This document shows positions 1 through 9,762 of a stretch of DNA of 64,000 bases, one piece after another. The position numbers and the translations under genes are program-made. The notes under the pieces are model-generated. The model had not been told where the DNA came from. It searched no databases and saw nothing but the letters and a program-made list of their open reading frames with translations. The DNA is from an uncultured Treponema sp. (GTDB lineage Bacteria; Spirochaetota; Spirochaetia; Treponematales; Treponemataceae). Within the stretch, counting starts at the first letter, position 1; every line of letters starts with the position of its first letter. The stretch spans positions 348,852-412,851 of the forward strand of contig CAMKEG010000002.1 in assembly GCA_946411505.1 (NCBI GenBank). The letters are read 5' to 3'.

Positions 1-116
1 TTTGCGGGAGCCGTATTTGAATTGCGGCTCAAAACCAAATCCAAAAAACGCGAGACAAAATCAAATTCGCTTTCAGGAACCATGCGCAATTTTTTTTCTA
101 AAGTTGAGTACGGCAT
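1..116 (-). CDS. 5' part of a CDS truncated by the window edge (MPYSTLEKKLRMVPESEFDFVSRFLDLVLSRN...); possibly a small antitoxin-like protein
   Basis: Open frame on minus strand from ATG at 116 with SD GGAGGAAAA just upstream; the antitoxin resemblance is an impression only. Confidence 0.5.
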   Translation of the reverse strand, partial: MPYSTLEKKLRMVPESEFDFVSRFLDLVLSRNSNTAPA

Positions 117-173
117 AGTTTTCCTCCTTAAAGTTAATTATATCACAAACTTTTGATTTGGCAAAGTCTTGCA

Positions 174-247
174 TTACTCCAACCAATTCTCCACCTGCAG
201 GCCGCGATAACCATATTCGCGGATAGCTATTTTGTCAATCAAAAATG
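174..247 (-). pseudogene. Possible gene remnant (…PFLIDKIAIREYGYRGLQVENWLE*)
   Basis: Short protein-like 3' tail in frame to TAA, blocked upstream by an in-frame TAG and with no start. Confidence 0.25.
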
Positions 248-358
248 GCTATTTTAAAAAATCCGTCCTGTCCAAGCGTAACATTTTTTTCGTTCGTTTA
301 TTTTAAACTTGACTAATGACAGAGCGTGATTATATAATTGCGTTTTAAGGAGTTTATT

Positions 359-1075
359 ATGAAAAAAATTGCAGTTGTTGTTTTGGCGCTTGCCGTTCTT
401 TCTTCGACAAGCGTTTTTGCGGCCAAAAAAGGAAAAGAGGCCAAGCAAAAAATTGAAATCGTGGACCGCCCCGGCATCGCTCTCGGAACCGAGATTCCGG
501 ATTGGGTTGTTTCTGTGTTGGAAGGGGAGAACAAGAAAATCGCCAAGTCTTTGAAAATCGACCTCAAGGACTATCAAATTTTCGTATTCTCCAACCAGGG
601 CAAGGACTTGGAATTCTTAAAGACTTGGACGGACCAAGTTGACGTCCAGCGCCAGGTAGCCAACTCATTCTCCATCGCCGTAGGCCAGAGCGCCAACGCC
701 GTGTTCCAAGGAACAAGCGGAGACGAATCCAAGAAGAAGATGGCCATCGACCAAAGCGTAAAGGCTCTTTCCACGATGGAAATCAACGGCTTGCTCAAAG
801 AGTCCCAGTATTGGATTCAGTTCAGAAAGCCCAAGCAGGGAGTCAAGATTACAAAGAAGTCTCCCGAAAGCTCTTTTGACTACTACTACGAATACTATGT
901 CGTGTTCACGATGAACCGCGCCATTTACGAGTCCCAGCTCAACGCCGCCTTGAACGGAATCGAGGACAACGCTTCCGAAACCGTTTTGTTGAAAAAGGCC
1001 TTGAGCGAAAATCTCCGCGCGCCCTTGATTGACAAAGTCAAGGACGCGTCTGTCGAATACGATTTTGAAGAGTAG
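359..1075 (+). CDS. Exported hypothetical protein (signal peptide MKKIAVVVLALAVLSSTSVFA)
   Basis: Signal peptide, SD AAGGAG upstream of ATG 359; first gene of an exported-protein cluster. Confidence 0.85.
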   Translation: MKKIAVVVLALAVLSSTSVFAAKKGKEAKQKIEIVDRPGIALGTEIPDWVVSVLEGENKKIAKSLKIDLKDYQIFVFSNQGKDLEFLKTWTDQVDVQRQVANSFSIAVGQSANAVFQGTSGDESKKKMAIDQSVKALSTMEINGLLKESQYWIQFRKPKQGVKITKKSPESSFDYYYEYYVVFTMNRAIYESQLNAALNGIEDNASETVLLKKALSENLRAPLIDKVKDASVEYDFEE

Positions 1076-1089
1076 ACTGGAGCCGCCGA

Positions 1090-1689
1090 ATGAAAAAGAC
1101 ACTTTTAATCTTGACGGCGGCGCTCGCTTTGGCGGGCTCCGCTTTTGCCAAGGCCGTAAAGCGCGGCGGCAACGCGGACCTCACTCCCTACTTGAACGAC
1201 AACGATTGCCGCGCGATTTGCAAGGACATAGTTGACCAAGTCATAAAGAACCCCCGCGTCGCCAAGTTTGAGGAAAAAAACGGCCGCGCTCCGATTGTTA
1301 CGATTGGAAAAATCAAGGACCAGACCGGCGAATTCTTTGACACGCAAATCATCGCCAACAGCCTTAAGACCGCCGTTCTCAACAGCGGCGTCCTTGAGTT
1401 CATGGCCAACTACGACGTCCGCGACGACATGCGCGACGAAGTCATCGGCCAGCAGGACCACAGCGCCGAAGACAAGGCCAAGGAGCTTGACGAAGAGGAC
1501 GCCGCCGACTACATGCTCACCGGCTCCGTAAAGCTTATGGTTCAAAACAACGGCAAAAAGCAGGAAAGGACATACATCGTCAACATCGAGCTTGCGGATT
1601 TGCAGACGCACAGAACGGTCGCGATGTTCGAGCCTTCCGAAGCCACAAAGGACTATTTGAAAAAAACGGCAAGCGTAAAAAGCAAGTGA
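1090..1689 (+). CDS. LpoB-like (penicillin-binding protein activator family) exported protein
   Basis: Signal peptide; pattern VTIGKIKDQTGEFFDTQIIANSLKTAVLNSGVLEF...ADYMLTGSVKLMVQ typical of LpoB/COG3417-like proteins. Confidence 0.7.
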   Translation: MKKTLLILTAALALAGSAFAKAVKRGGNADLTPYLNDNDCRAICKDIVDQVIKNPRVAKFEEKNGRAPIVTIGKIKDQTGEFFDTQIIANSLKTAVLNSGVLEFMANYDVRDDMRDEVIGQQDHSAEDKAKELDEEDAADYMLTGSVKLMVQNNGKKQERTYIVNIELADLQTHRTVAMFEPSEATKDYLKKTASVKSK

Positions 1690-1706
1690 CTCTTTAAGGA
1701 ATGATT

Positions 1707-3191
1707 ATGAAAAAAAGAGCCGTCGCATGCGCGGCGCTTGCCGCCGCGCTTGTTTTCTTTTCGTCCTGCGTTTCCACAAACAAAACCGACGCGGCCGACA
1801 TCCAAGCCTCGTCGGAAAAGTCCTCCAAAAAGCAAAAGGCCAAGCCCGTAAAAAAAAGCAAGTTTGACCAAGACGCTTTTGACGAGGCTTACGCAAAAGG
1901 CGACTACGCCGTTTGCGCGGGAATGCTGTTGGGAAAAGGCGACAAAAAAAATCTTGTAAAAAATTCGCTTGACGCGGACATGTTGGTTTACTTCACGCAA
2001 AACTACACGACCGCCGGAAAGAGTTTTCTTGACACTTACGCGATGATGCAGCAAACCGTTTCCGAAATGACTGCCGGAAAAGGCTTGGCCGCGTCGCTCG
2101 GCGGAGAAAATTCCATCAAGTATTACGGCGCCGAATACGAGCGCTATTTGGCTTGGTCAATGCGGCTCGCCAGCGCTTTGGCCGCCAAGGAAAACGACGT
2201 CGCCAACGGAATCATGAAAGATTACGTCGGCACGTTCATGGACGAAATCCAAGCCTTGCGGGCCCAGAACGAGGAAATCGCGCGCGGCTCGGAGGAAAAG
2301 CTGGACAGCGACGAATTCAAGCGGGCCGCGGAGTCTTTGGAAAGCGCGGGCCTTGACTTGGGCGTTTCCGGCATGGTCAACGCAAAGCCGGCCGCCGCTT
2401 CCGCAAAGTATGAAAGCTCGCCTTTCTTCAATTATTTGGGAACCTTGGCCTACGCGGCCAACAAGGATTTTGACCACGCCCAGGAATTCGCGGCGCTTTA
2501 CAATGTCGACAAGTCGCTTGTGAATGACGCGGTAAAAGTTCCGGCGGGAAAAGGCCGGCTTGAAGTGGTCGCCTTTTCCGGAACCATAGGAAGGCGAAGC
2601 GACGCCAGCGAAGGAAAAACGCCCTCGTCATTTTCGCTTCCAATTTCCGGAGTCGGAATCGTCACCTTCCATACAAAAATCGCGTATCCGGTTTTCAAGG
2701 AGCAAAAGCATGCCATAGATTCCGTGCGCGTCACCCTTTCAAACGGCGAGTCCAAAAAGGCCGTCCTTGTGGAAGACTTTGACGAGGCCGTAAAAATCGA
2801 TGTCGCGCAAAAGGCCCGCGGAGCCTACAGCCGTTCCGTTTTCCGAAACGTCGTAAAAAATTCCGCCGCCGCCGCCAGCGTCATAGCGGCCGGAATCGCT
2901 GTCCGCCAGGCTTCCGACAACGCCATCGCGTCCACGCTGGCGCAAATCGTTTTTAGCCAAGCGGTCGCCGCGGCTTCCGAGGCCATTGTCAACCTTGAGC
3001 GGGCCGACGTCAGGCAGGGCGTTTACTTTCCCAACAAGGCCAGCGCGGCGGGCTTTTCCGTCGACCCTGGAATTTACGCCGTCACGCTTGAATACATGAG
3101 CGGGCCTAATGTCGTTGAGAAAAAGACAATAGAAAAAGTCGTCGTCGAAGGCGGCAAAGTCAACGTTGAGGTTTCTTTATGCGAAAAATGA
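1707..3191 (+). CDS. Lipoprotein, COG3014-like
   Basis: Lipobox-like FFSSC after hydrophobic leader; size and synteny with LpoB/LPP20-like genes. Confidence 0.65.
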   Translation: MKKRAVACAALAAALVFFSSCVSTNKTDAADIQASSEKSSKKQKAKPVKKSKFDQDAFDEAYAKGDYAVCAGMLLGKGDKKNLVKNSLDADMLVYFTQNYTTAGKSFLDTYAMMQQTVSEMTAGKGLAASLGGENSIKYYGAEYERYLAWSMRLASALAAKENDVANGIMKDYVGTFMDEIQALRAQNEEIARGSEEKLDSDEFKRAAESLESAGLDLGVSGMVNAKPAAASAKYESSPFFNYLGTLAYAANKDFDHAQEFAALYNVDKSLVNDAVKVPAGKGRLEVVAFSGTIGRRSDASEGKTPSSFSLPISGVGIVTFHTKIAYPVFKEQKHAIDSVRVTLSNGESKKAVLVEDFDEAVKIDVAQKARGAYSRSVFRNVVKNSAAAASVIAAGIAVRQASDNAIASTLAQIVFSQAVAAASEAIVNLERADVRQGVYFPNKASAAGFSVDPGIYAVTLEYMSGPNVVEKKTIEKVVVEGGKVNVEVSLCEK

Positions 3192-4258
3192 AAAACGTTT
3201 TAGCAAAGGCTGCCCTTTGCTCTTTTATTTTGCTGGCCGGCGGCCTGTCGTTCGCGGCCAAGGCTAAAAAGCCCGCAAAAGCCGCCGCTTCAAAAATGCC
3301 TGACTGGGTCAACCAGCCTTCTTTGGTATACCCCAACTCGGCTTACATAACTTATGTAGGTTCGGCGGCTGACAGGAACGCCAGCGAGGCAAGCGCGCTT
3401 CAAGGCTTGGCCGCGATTTTCGGCCAGTCCGTAAAGTCCGAGTCAAACGCCTCCAGCAGGATGGAACAAGCCAAGGCCAGCGGCTTGGTGGCCACGACAA
3501 GCGTCCAGGCTTTCAGCCAGGACGTCAAGCGTGTCGTTGACGTTGACTGCTTGGTCGGCGCGGAAATCAAGGAATATTGGCAGGACGAGAAAAGCGGAAC
3601 TTGGCATGCTTTGGCGCTTTTGGACAAGGCCAAGGCGGTTGACATCTATTCAGCAATGATAAAGAAAAACGCAGCCGCGATTCCTACAGTCCTAAAAGGG
3701 GCAGAGGGCGACAAGCTTTCGCTTGACGCCTTTGCCGCCTACGACTTTGCGGAGGACATCGCGATTGAAAACGAAGGCCACTTAAAAAAACTTTCGGTCA
3801 TCGACCCCGATTCCGTGGACGGACTAAAGTCATTCTGCCCCTCGTCAAAGGGCCTTCACGCAAAGAAGATGGAAATAGCCAAGCAAATTCCGATTTGCGT
3901 GCAAACCTTCAACGACGACCATGGCCGATGCAAGGAAGCCTTCAGCCAGGCGATTTCGGAAGCGGGCTTCCGTGGAACTACCGACGCCTCCGTCCGCTAC
4001 GTCTTGATAGCCAAGTTTGAGTTTGAGCGTTCCGACACCAAGGACAAAAAAACCGTCCGCTGCCGCTACAACTGCGAAAGCTACATCAACGACTCGTTGA
4101 CAAGCCATCAAATCGTTCCCTTCACCGTCACGGGCCGCGAAAGCCAGACCGACTACAACGAGGCGCGGATAAAGGCGGAAAAGGCGCTTGTGGCCAAAAT
4201 CAAGGCCGACTTTGGCAAGGCCTTCAACGATTACCTAAAAAATTTGGTCGCACAATGA
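3188..4258 (+). CDS. LPP20-family-like exported protein
   Basis: Signal peptide; KMPDWVNQPSLVYPNSAYITYVGSAADRNASEASALQGLAAIFG resembles LPP20/SilA-like repeats; overlaps the upstream gene. Confidence 0.65.
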   Translation: MKNVLAKAALCSFILLAGGLSFAAKAKKPAKAAASKMPDWVNQPSLVYPNSAYITYVGSAADRNASEASALQGLAAIFGQSVKSESNASSRMEQAKASGLVATTSVQAFSQDVKRVVDVDCLVGAEIKEYWQDEKSGTWHALALLDKAKAVDIYSAMIKKNAAAIPTVLKGAEGDKLSLDAFAAYDFAEDIAIENEGHLKKLSVIDPDSVDGLKSFCPSSKGLHAKKMEIAKQIPICVQTFNDDHGRCKEAFSQAISEAGFRGTTDASVRYVLIAKFEFERSDTKDKKTVRCRYNCESYINDSLTSHQIVPFTVTGRESQTDYNEARIKAEKALVAKIKADFGKAFNDYLKNLVAQ

Positions 4259-4647
4259 AAGGTCTTTTTACGCTCAAAGCGGCCCTTTGTCTTGCCGCCA
4301 TTCTTTTTTTCCGCTTCCAATTTGCCGCTCCGGCCTTTTCGGAGATTGTGGATTGGAAGGGAGTGGAGCATGGCCTTGAGGCGCGGCCCAAGTGGGTTTT
4401 CAAGTACATAAAGGGCGGCAACGAAAAGGCCGTCCGAAGCAGGTTTGGTGTCGCCGCAAATTCAAAAATCGTCTTGGGCGTAGGCCGCTCCCGGGATTTG
4501 GAAAAGGCCAGGACGGCCTCCCAATTGGAGGCCCAAAAAAAGGCCGCCAACATTTCCCCGAACCTTTTGTTTCTATATGAATACTGGGAAGAGGACGACG
4601 AAACTGGCTTTACGGTGTATTCCATTTATGAATGCAGGCGGCGCTAG
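4255..4647 (+). CDS. Small exported protein, LPP20-like
   Basis: ATGA overlap with upstream CDS; LGVGRSRDLEKARTASQLEAQKKAA motif. Confidence 0.6.
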   Translation: MKGLFTLKAALCLAAILFFRFQFAAPAFSEIVDWKGVEHGLEARPKWVFKYIKGGNEKAVRSRFGVAANSKIVLGVGRSRDLEKARTASQLEAQKKAANISPNLLFLYEYWEEDDETGFTVYSIYECRRR

Positions 4648-4723
4648 CGTTCGCTTCCCTACATTTGTATAGAAAAAAAGATTGAATTCAATTTAATTTT
4701 ATTCAATTTTTTATGAAAAACTA

Positions 4724-4752
4724 TTGCATTTTTTCACAATGCGCTTTATACT
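4724..4752 (+). promoter_or_regulatory. Putative sigma70 promoter of pflB
   Basis: TTGCAT - 17 nt - TATACT; perfect palindrome ATTGAATTCAAT at 4681-4692 just upstream. Confidence 0.6.
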
Positions 4753-4818
4753 TAAAATCAAGAGAATTGAAGAAGGACTGCATGTCGTTTCTTTCAAATA
4801 TTTTATGGAGGCATTTTT

Positions 4819-7155
4819 ATGAGAGAAGAGTGGAACGGTTTTAAAGCCGGCCGTCTTTGGCAGGACGAAGTCAACGTCCGCGAATTCATTCAGCTGAACT
4901 ACACTCCGTACGACGGAGACAGCAAGTTCCTTGCTGGTCCTACGGAAGCCACAAAGAAACTTTTTGACGAGTTTCAGCGCTTGCAAAAGGCCGAGCACAA
5001 CAAAAAGTCAGTCGGCCTTGACGGAAAGGAGCGCTCTGGCGTTCTTGACCTTGACACTGACATCGTTACTGGCATCACAAGCCACAAGCCCGGCTACATT
5101 TTCGCCGACGGCTCAAAGAAAGACTTGGAGCAGGTTGTAGGACTTCAGACAGACAAGCCGCTCAAGCGCGCTTTCATGCCTTTTGGCGGAATCCGCATGG
5201 CCGAGCAGTCTTGCGAAATGTACGGCTACAAGCCCAACGCCGAGTTGCACAAGATTTTCACTGAGTATCACAAGACTCACTCTGACGCGGTCTTCCAGGT
5301 ATACAGCCCCGAAATCCGCAAGGCCCGCTCAGCCCACATTTTGACCGGTTTGCCGGACACATACGGACGCGGACGCATCGTAGGCGACTACCGCCGCATC
5401 GCGCTTTACGGAATTGACTTCCTTATCCAGGAAAAGCAAAAGGACTTCGCCAACATCGGCGACGGAACGATGACCGACGACGTAATCCGCCTTCGCGAAG
5501 AAGTCGCCGAGCAAATCAAGGCCTTGGGCCAGATGAAGGAAATGGCCGCCATGTACGGTTTTGACATTTCAAAGCCCGCCAAGACAGCCAAGGAAGCCTT
5601 CCAGTGGCTCTACTTCGGCTACCTTGCCGCCATCAAGACTCAGAACGGCGCCGCCATGTCAGTTGGCCGCATCGCCACATTCCTTGACATCTACATCGAG
5701 CGCGACCTTAAGAACGGACTCATCACGGAAGAGCAGGCCCAGGAACTCGTCGACCACATCGTAATGAAGTTCCGCATGGTCCGCTTTGCCCGCATTGAGT
5801 CTTACAACCAGCTTTTCTCCGGCGACCCGATTTGGGCCACATTGGAAGTTGCCGGCCTTGGACAGGACGGCCGTCCAATGGTAACAAAGAACGACTACCG
5901 CTTCCTCCACACATTGGAGAACATGGGACCGTCGCCCGAGCCCAACATCACGGTTCTTTACTCAAAGCGCTTGCAGGAAAACTTCCGCAGATACGCGGCC
6001 AAGATTTCAATCGACACTTCTTCAATCCAGTACGAGAACGACGACATCATGCGCCCGATTTGGGGAGACGACTACTCAATCTGCTGCTGCGTTTCAGCCA
6101 CTCAGACAGGAAAGGAAATGCAGTTCTTCGGAGCTCGCGCCAACTTGGCCAAGGCCTTGCTTTATGCCATCAACGGCGGAAAGGACGAAGAGGCCGGCTT
6201 GACGCCCGGCGTTCAGGTTGGACCGGACATCGCTCCTATCACAAGCGAGTACTTGGACTACAACGAAGTCATGAAGAAGTACGACACGATGCTTGAATGG
6301 CTCGCCGGCTTGTACGTCAACACGCTCAACGCGATCCACTACATGCACGACAAATACTACTACGAAGCCGCCGAGTTGGCCCTTATCGACACCAACGTCC
6401 GCCGCACGTTCGCCACGGGAATCGCGGGCTTCAGCCACGTAGTCGACTCGCTCAGCGCCATCAAGTACGCCAAAGTCAAGGTTTTGCGCCGCGACATCGA
6501 CATCGTCGACAAGAAGGGAAAGAAGGTTTTCGCTCCCAACATGGCCTACGACTTCAAGGTGGAAGGCGACTTCCCCCGCTACGGCCAGGACGACGACCGC
6601 GCCGACGAAATCGCCAAGTGGCTCCTTAAGACTTTCATCGGAAAAATCAAGAAGCACCACACATACCGCAACGCCGAGCCGACAACTTCCATCCTTACAA
6701 TCACTTCAAACGTGGTTTACGGAAAGGCCACAGGCGCCTTGCCCAACGGCCGCCCCGCCCACGCTCCGTTCAGCCCTGGAGCCAACCCCTCTTACGGCGC
6801 GGAGACAAAGGGCTTGGTCAAGAGCTTGAACTCTGTCGCCAAGGTTCCCTACGAGTATTCTTTGGACGGAATCTCCAACACTCAGACAATCAATCCGAGC
6901 GCTTTGGGACATAGCGAAGACGAGCAGATTGACAACTTGGTCAACGTTATGGACGGCTACTTTGAGAAGGGAGCCCACCACCTTAACGTCAACGTCTTTG
7001 GCGTTGAAAAGCTTAAGGACTGCCAGGCTCACCCCGAAAAGCCCGAGTACGCCAACTTCACGGTTCGCGTTTCTGGCTACGCGGTTCGCTTCATCAACCT
7101 TACAAAGGAACAGCAGGACGACGTTATCGCCCGTACCTGCCACGCATCGATGTAA
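4819..7155 (+). CDS. pflB: Formate C-acetyltransferase (pyruvate formate-lyase)
   Basis: Active-site [23 protein letters not shown] and glycyl-radical RVSGYAVRF motif; pflA downstream. Confidence 0.97.
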   Translation: MREEWNGFKAGRLWQDEVNVREFIQLNYTPYDGDSKFLAGPTEATKKLFDEFQRLQKAEHNKKSVGLDGKERSGVLDLDTDIVTGITSHKPGYIFADGSKKDLEQVVGLQTDKPLKRAFMPFGGIRMAEQSCEMYGYKPNAELHKIFTEYHKTHSDAVFQVYSPEIRKARSAHILTGLPDTYGRGRIVGDYRRIALYGIDFLIQEKQKDFANIGDGTMTDDVIRLREEVAEQIKALGQMKEMAAMYGFDISKPAKTAKEAFQWLYFGYLAAIKTQNGAAMSVGRIATFLDIYIERDLKNGLITEEQAQELVDHIVMKFRMVRFARIESYNQLFSGDPIWATLEVAGLGQDGRPMVTKNDYRFLHTLENMGPSPEPNITVLYSKRLQENFRRYAAKISIDTSSIQYENDDIMRPIWGDDYSICCCVSATQTGKEMQFFGARANLAKALLYAINGGKDEEAGLTPGVQVGPDIAPITSEYLDYNEVMKKYDTMLEWLAGLYVNTLNAIHYMHDKYYYEAAELALIDTNVRRTFATGIAGFSHVVDSLSAIKYAKVKVLRRDIDIVDKKGKKVFAPNMAYDFKVEGDFPRYGQDDDRADEIAKWLLKTFIGKIKKHHTYRNAEPTTSILTITSNVVYGKATGALPNGRPAHAPFSPGANPSYGAETKGLVKSLNSVAKVPYEYSLDGISNTQTINPSALGHSEDEQIDNLVNVMDGYFEKGAHHLNVNVFGVEKLKDCQAHPEKPEYANFTVRVSGYAVRFINLTKEQQDDVIARTCHASM

Positions 7156-7198
7156 ACATCGATGCGTAACGAGAATTCCCGCTTCGCGGTAATTCTCG
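7142..7198 (+). repeat. Post-CDS paired hairpin element (copy 1)
   Basis: ACGCATCGATG-taaa-CATCGATGCGT (stop codon in loop) followed by CGAGAATTcCCGC..GCGGtAATTCTCG. Confidence 0.7.
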
Positions 7199-7220
7199 CA
7201 ACTAAGGTTGTACAACTTGC

Positions 7221-7255
7221 AAAGCCGGCGGCGGTTTTCGTCGTCGGCTTTTTTT
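7221..7255 (+). terminator. Intrinsic terminator-like hairpin between pflB and pflA
   Basis: AAGCCGGCGGCGGTTTTCGTCGTCGGCTTTTTTT. Confidence 0.6.
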
Positions 7256-7279
7256 GACTACAAAGGATAAGGTGCGTTT

Positions 7280-8029
7280 ATGACTGACGGCTACATACAT
7301 TCAATAGAATCATTCGGCGCGGTGGACGGGCCGGGAATGCGCCACATCGTGTTCACCGCTGGCTGCCCTATGCGCTGCAAATTTTGCCACAACCCCGACA
7401 CTTGGAAAATGGACGAAGGCAAAAAAATGTCTCCGGCCGACCTTTTGCAGGACGCCATAAAGGACCGCGCCTACTGGGGAAAAAAGGGCGGAATCACGGT
7501 GTCCGGCGGCGAGCCCTTGATGCAGCTGGACTTTTTGCTTGACTTCTTTACGCTGGCCAAAAATGAGGGCGTCAACACTTGCATAGACACTTCCGGCGCG
7601 CCCTTCACAAAGCAAGGCGAATGGTTTGAAAAGTTTAAGAAACTTATGGATGTGACCGACCTTTTGCTGATGGACATAAAGCACATCGACCCGGAGGAAC
7701 ACAAGGAGCTTACGGGGCAGGACAACGCCAACATCGTCGAAATGTTCCGCTACCTTGACCAAATAAAAAAGCCCATTTGGATTCGCCATGTTTTGGTTCC
7801 CGGAATCAGCGACAAGGACGAATACTTGGAAAGGACGCGCGACTTTATCCGCTCGCTTCATAACGTTGAGCGCGTCGAAGTTCTTCCTTACCACACGCTT
7901 GGCGTGGCAAAGTACAAGGAGCTTGGCATTCCATACCGCTTGGAAGGAGTTCCTTCTCCTACGGCGGAACGGGTTCAAAACGCGCGCCGCATTTTGGAGT
8001 GCGACAACTATACGGCGTGGAAGGAATAG
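7280..8029 (+). CDS. pflA: Pyruvate formate-lyase-activating enzyme (radical SAM)
   Basis: CxxxCxxC motif CRMCKFCHNPDTW context (MRCKFCHNPD); adjacent to pflB. Confidence 0.95.
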   Translation: MTDGYIHSIESFGAVDGPGMRHIVFTAGCPMRCKFCHNPDTWKMDEGKKMSPADLLQDAIKDRAYWGKKGGITVSGGEPLMQLDFLLDFFTLAKNEGVNTCIDTSGAPFTKQGEWFEKFKKLMDVTDLLLMDIKHIDPEEHKELTGQDNANIVEMFRYLDQIKKPIWIRHVLVPGISDKDEYLERTRDFIRSLHNVERVEVLPYHTLGVAKYKELGIPYRLEGVPSPTAERVQNARRILECDNYTAWKE

Positions 8030-8079
8030 GCAAGCGCCGTCATTGACCAAGGGCCTTCCTTCCATTATAATATCGCGCG

Positions 8080-9762
8080 ATGGATTTGTTTTTTGGAGCG
8101 TCGGTTTCGCCCGGAATTGGGCGGGGCAACGCGTTTGTAATTCCCGACCAAGCTCAGCGCGTCATTCCTCAGATTCCGATAACGGCGGAACAAGTGGATT
8201 CCGAATGGTTGCGCTATGTCTACGCGCGCGACTCGGTTGCCGAGCAAATAAAAATTCAGCTGGAACAAATCCATGGCAACAAGGAAATTTTCGAGACCTA
8301 TTCGTTGATGCTGGCCGACCCGGTCTTTAATAAGGAAGTCGGCGACTGCATCGCCCAGCGCCTTTTTAACGTCGAGTTCATCCTTGACTTTAAGATGGAG
8401 GAATACGCCCAGCGCCTGCGCGACAGCGGAAACGATTACTTGGCCGACCGCGCGCAGGACATCATCGACATTTTTGGCCGCGTCCTAAACGAGCTTTTGA
8501 ACATCCATCCCTTTGACATGGAGCAAGTGCCCGAAGGCGTCGTCTTGATCGCGCAGTCGCTTAACGCCAGCGACGCGATGGTCATTTCAAAAAAACGCTT
8601 GTCGGGCTTGGCGCTCGTCGAGGGAGGCCTTTCCAGCCACGTGGCCATTTTGGCGCGCAGCTACGGCGTTCCCGCGGTATTCGCCCTTCCCAAAGAAATA
8701 AAGCAAATCCAAAACAGCGAGCGCATAATTCTTGACGCAAATTCCGCCGAGCTAATCGTTGACCCAGACGCGGGCACGGTCTTGGACTACCAAAAAAAAG
8801 TAGAGCAAATCGCCGAGCGCAAAAAGGCGCTTTTGCTTTTCCGCTCAAAGCCCGCCCAGACAAAAGACGGCGAGCGCTTCCATCTTTACGCCAACATCGG
8901 AACGGTGGAGGAAGCCAAAATCGCGCTTGAAGAAGGCGCGGAAGGCATCGGCCTTTTTAGGACGGAATTCCTTTTTATGAACGAGTTGAATTCCGGCGAG
9001 GGCGGCGTCCGCTCGGTAAGCGAGGAGACGCAGTTTGAGGCCTACAAGAAAGTTTTGCAAATTATGGGCGACCGGCCTGTCACAATCCGAACGCTTGACG
9101 CTGGCGGCGACAAACTTTTAAAGATGGTTGACGCTCCCGCCGAAACGGAGAAAAATCCTTTGATGGGCTTGCGCGCGATTCGCATGAGCTTGCAAACTCC
9201 GCAGCTTTTTAAGACGCAGCTTCGCGCGCTGTACCGCGCCAGCGTTTACGGAAATTTGCGCATAATGTTCCCGCTGATTACAAGCCAAGAGCAGGTTGAG
9301 CAGGCCCGCAATATCGCAAGCCAAGCGCGCGACGAGCTTTTGGACGAAGGGGTAAAAGTCAAGGACGTTCCGATTGGCATTATGGTTGAGACCGCCGCCG
9401 CCGGAATCATCGCCGACTGTCTGGCCACGGTCTCGGACTTCTTTTCAATCGGAACCAACGACTTGACGCAATACACTTTGTGCGTTGACCGCGAAAACAT
9501 AAACGTGGCCGATTGCTATGACGAATTTCATTTGGCGGTTTTGCGCTTGATTCAGAATACAATCAAGGCGGCGGACGGGGCTGGCATACCGGTTTCGGTT
9601 TGCGGCGAGATGGCTAGCCGGATTGACAGCGCGATGATGCTGGCTGGAATGGGAATCCGAAACCTTAGCATGGGGCCTTCGCAAATTTCTTTGGTGAAGG
9701 AAAAACTTTCTACAATAACAGTAAAAGAATTGGAAGCGATTTCAGATGGAAAACGAAGATAA
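8080..9762 (+). CDS. ptsI: Phosphoenolpyruvate-protein phosphotransferase (PTS enzyme I)
   Basis: GGLSSHVAILARSYGVPAV phospho-His region; GIGLFRTEFLFM; SIGTNDLTQYTL. Confidence 0.95.
   Translation: MDLFFGASVSPGIGRGNAFVIPDQAQRVIPQIPITAEQVDSEWLRYVYARDSVAEQIKIQLEQIHGNKEIFETYSLMLADPVFNKEVGDCIAQRLFNVEFILDFKMEEYAQRLRDSGNDYLADRAQDIIDIFGRVLNELLNIHPFDMEQVPEGVVLIAQSLNASDAMVISKKRLSGLALVEGGLSSHVAILARSYGVPAVFALPKEIKQIQNSERIILDANSAELIVDPDAGTVLDYQKKVEQIAERKKALLLFRSKPAQTKDGERFHLYANIGTVEEAKIALEEGAEGIGLFRTEFLFMNELNSGEGGVRSVSEETQFEAYKKVLQIMGDRPVTIRTLDAGGDKLLKMVDAPAETEKNPLMGLRAIRMSLQTPQLFKTQLRALYRASVYGNLRIMFPLITSQEQVEQARNIASQARDELLDEGVKVKDVPIGIMVETAAAGIIADCLATVSDFFSIGTNDLTQYTLCVDRENINVADCYDEFHLAVLRLIQNTIKAADGAGIPVSVCGEMASRIDSAMMLAGMGIRNLSMGPSQISLVKEKLSTITVKELEAISDGKRR

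Noticed and set aside
1-337. A complete toxin-antitoxin module at the left edge
   Set aside because: Only the first ~38 codons of one gene and a short unrelated remnant are visible; not enough to claim a TA pair.
5832-6660. Alternate-frame ORFs in both orientations inside pflB
   Set aside because: Low-complexity basic or hydrophobic shadow translations; pflB reads through intact.
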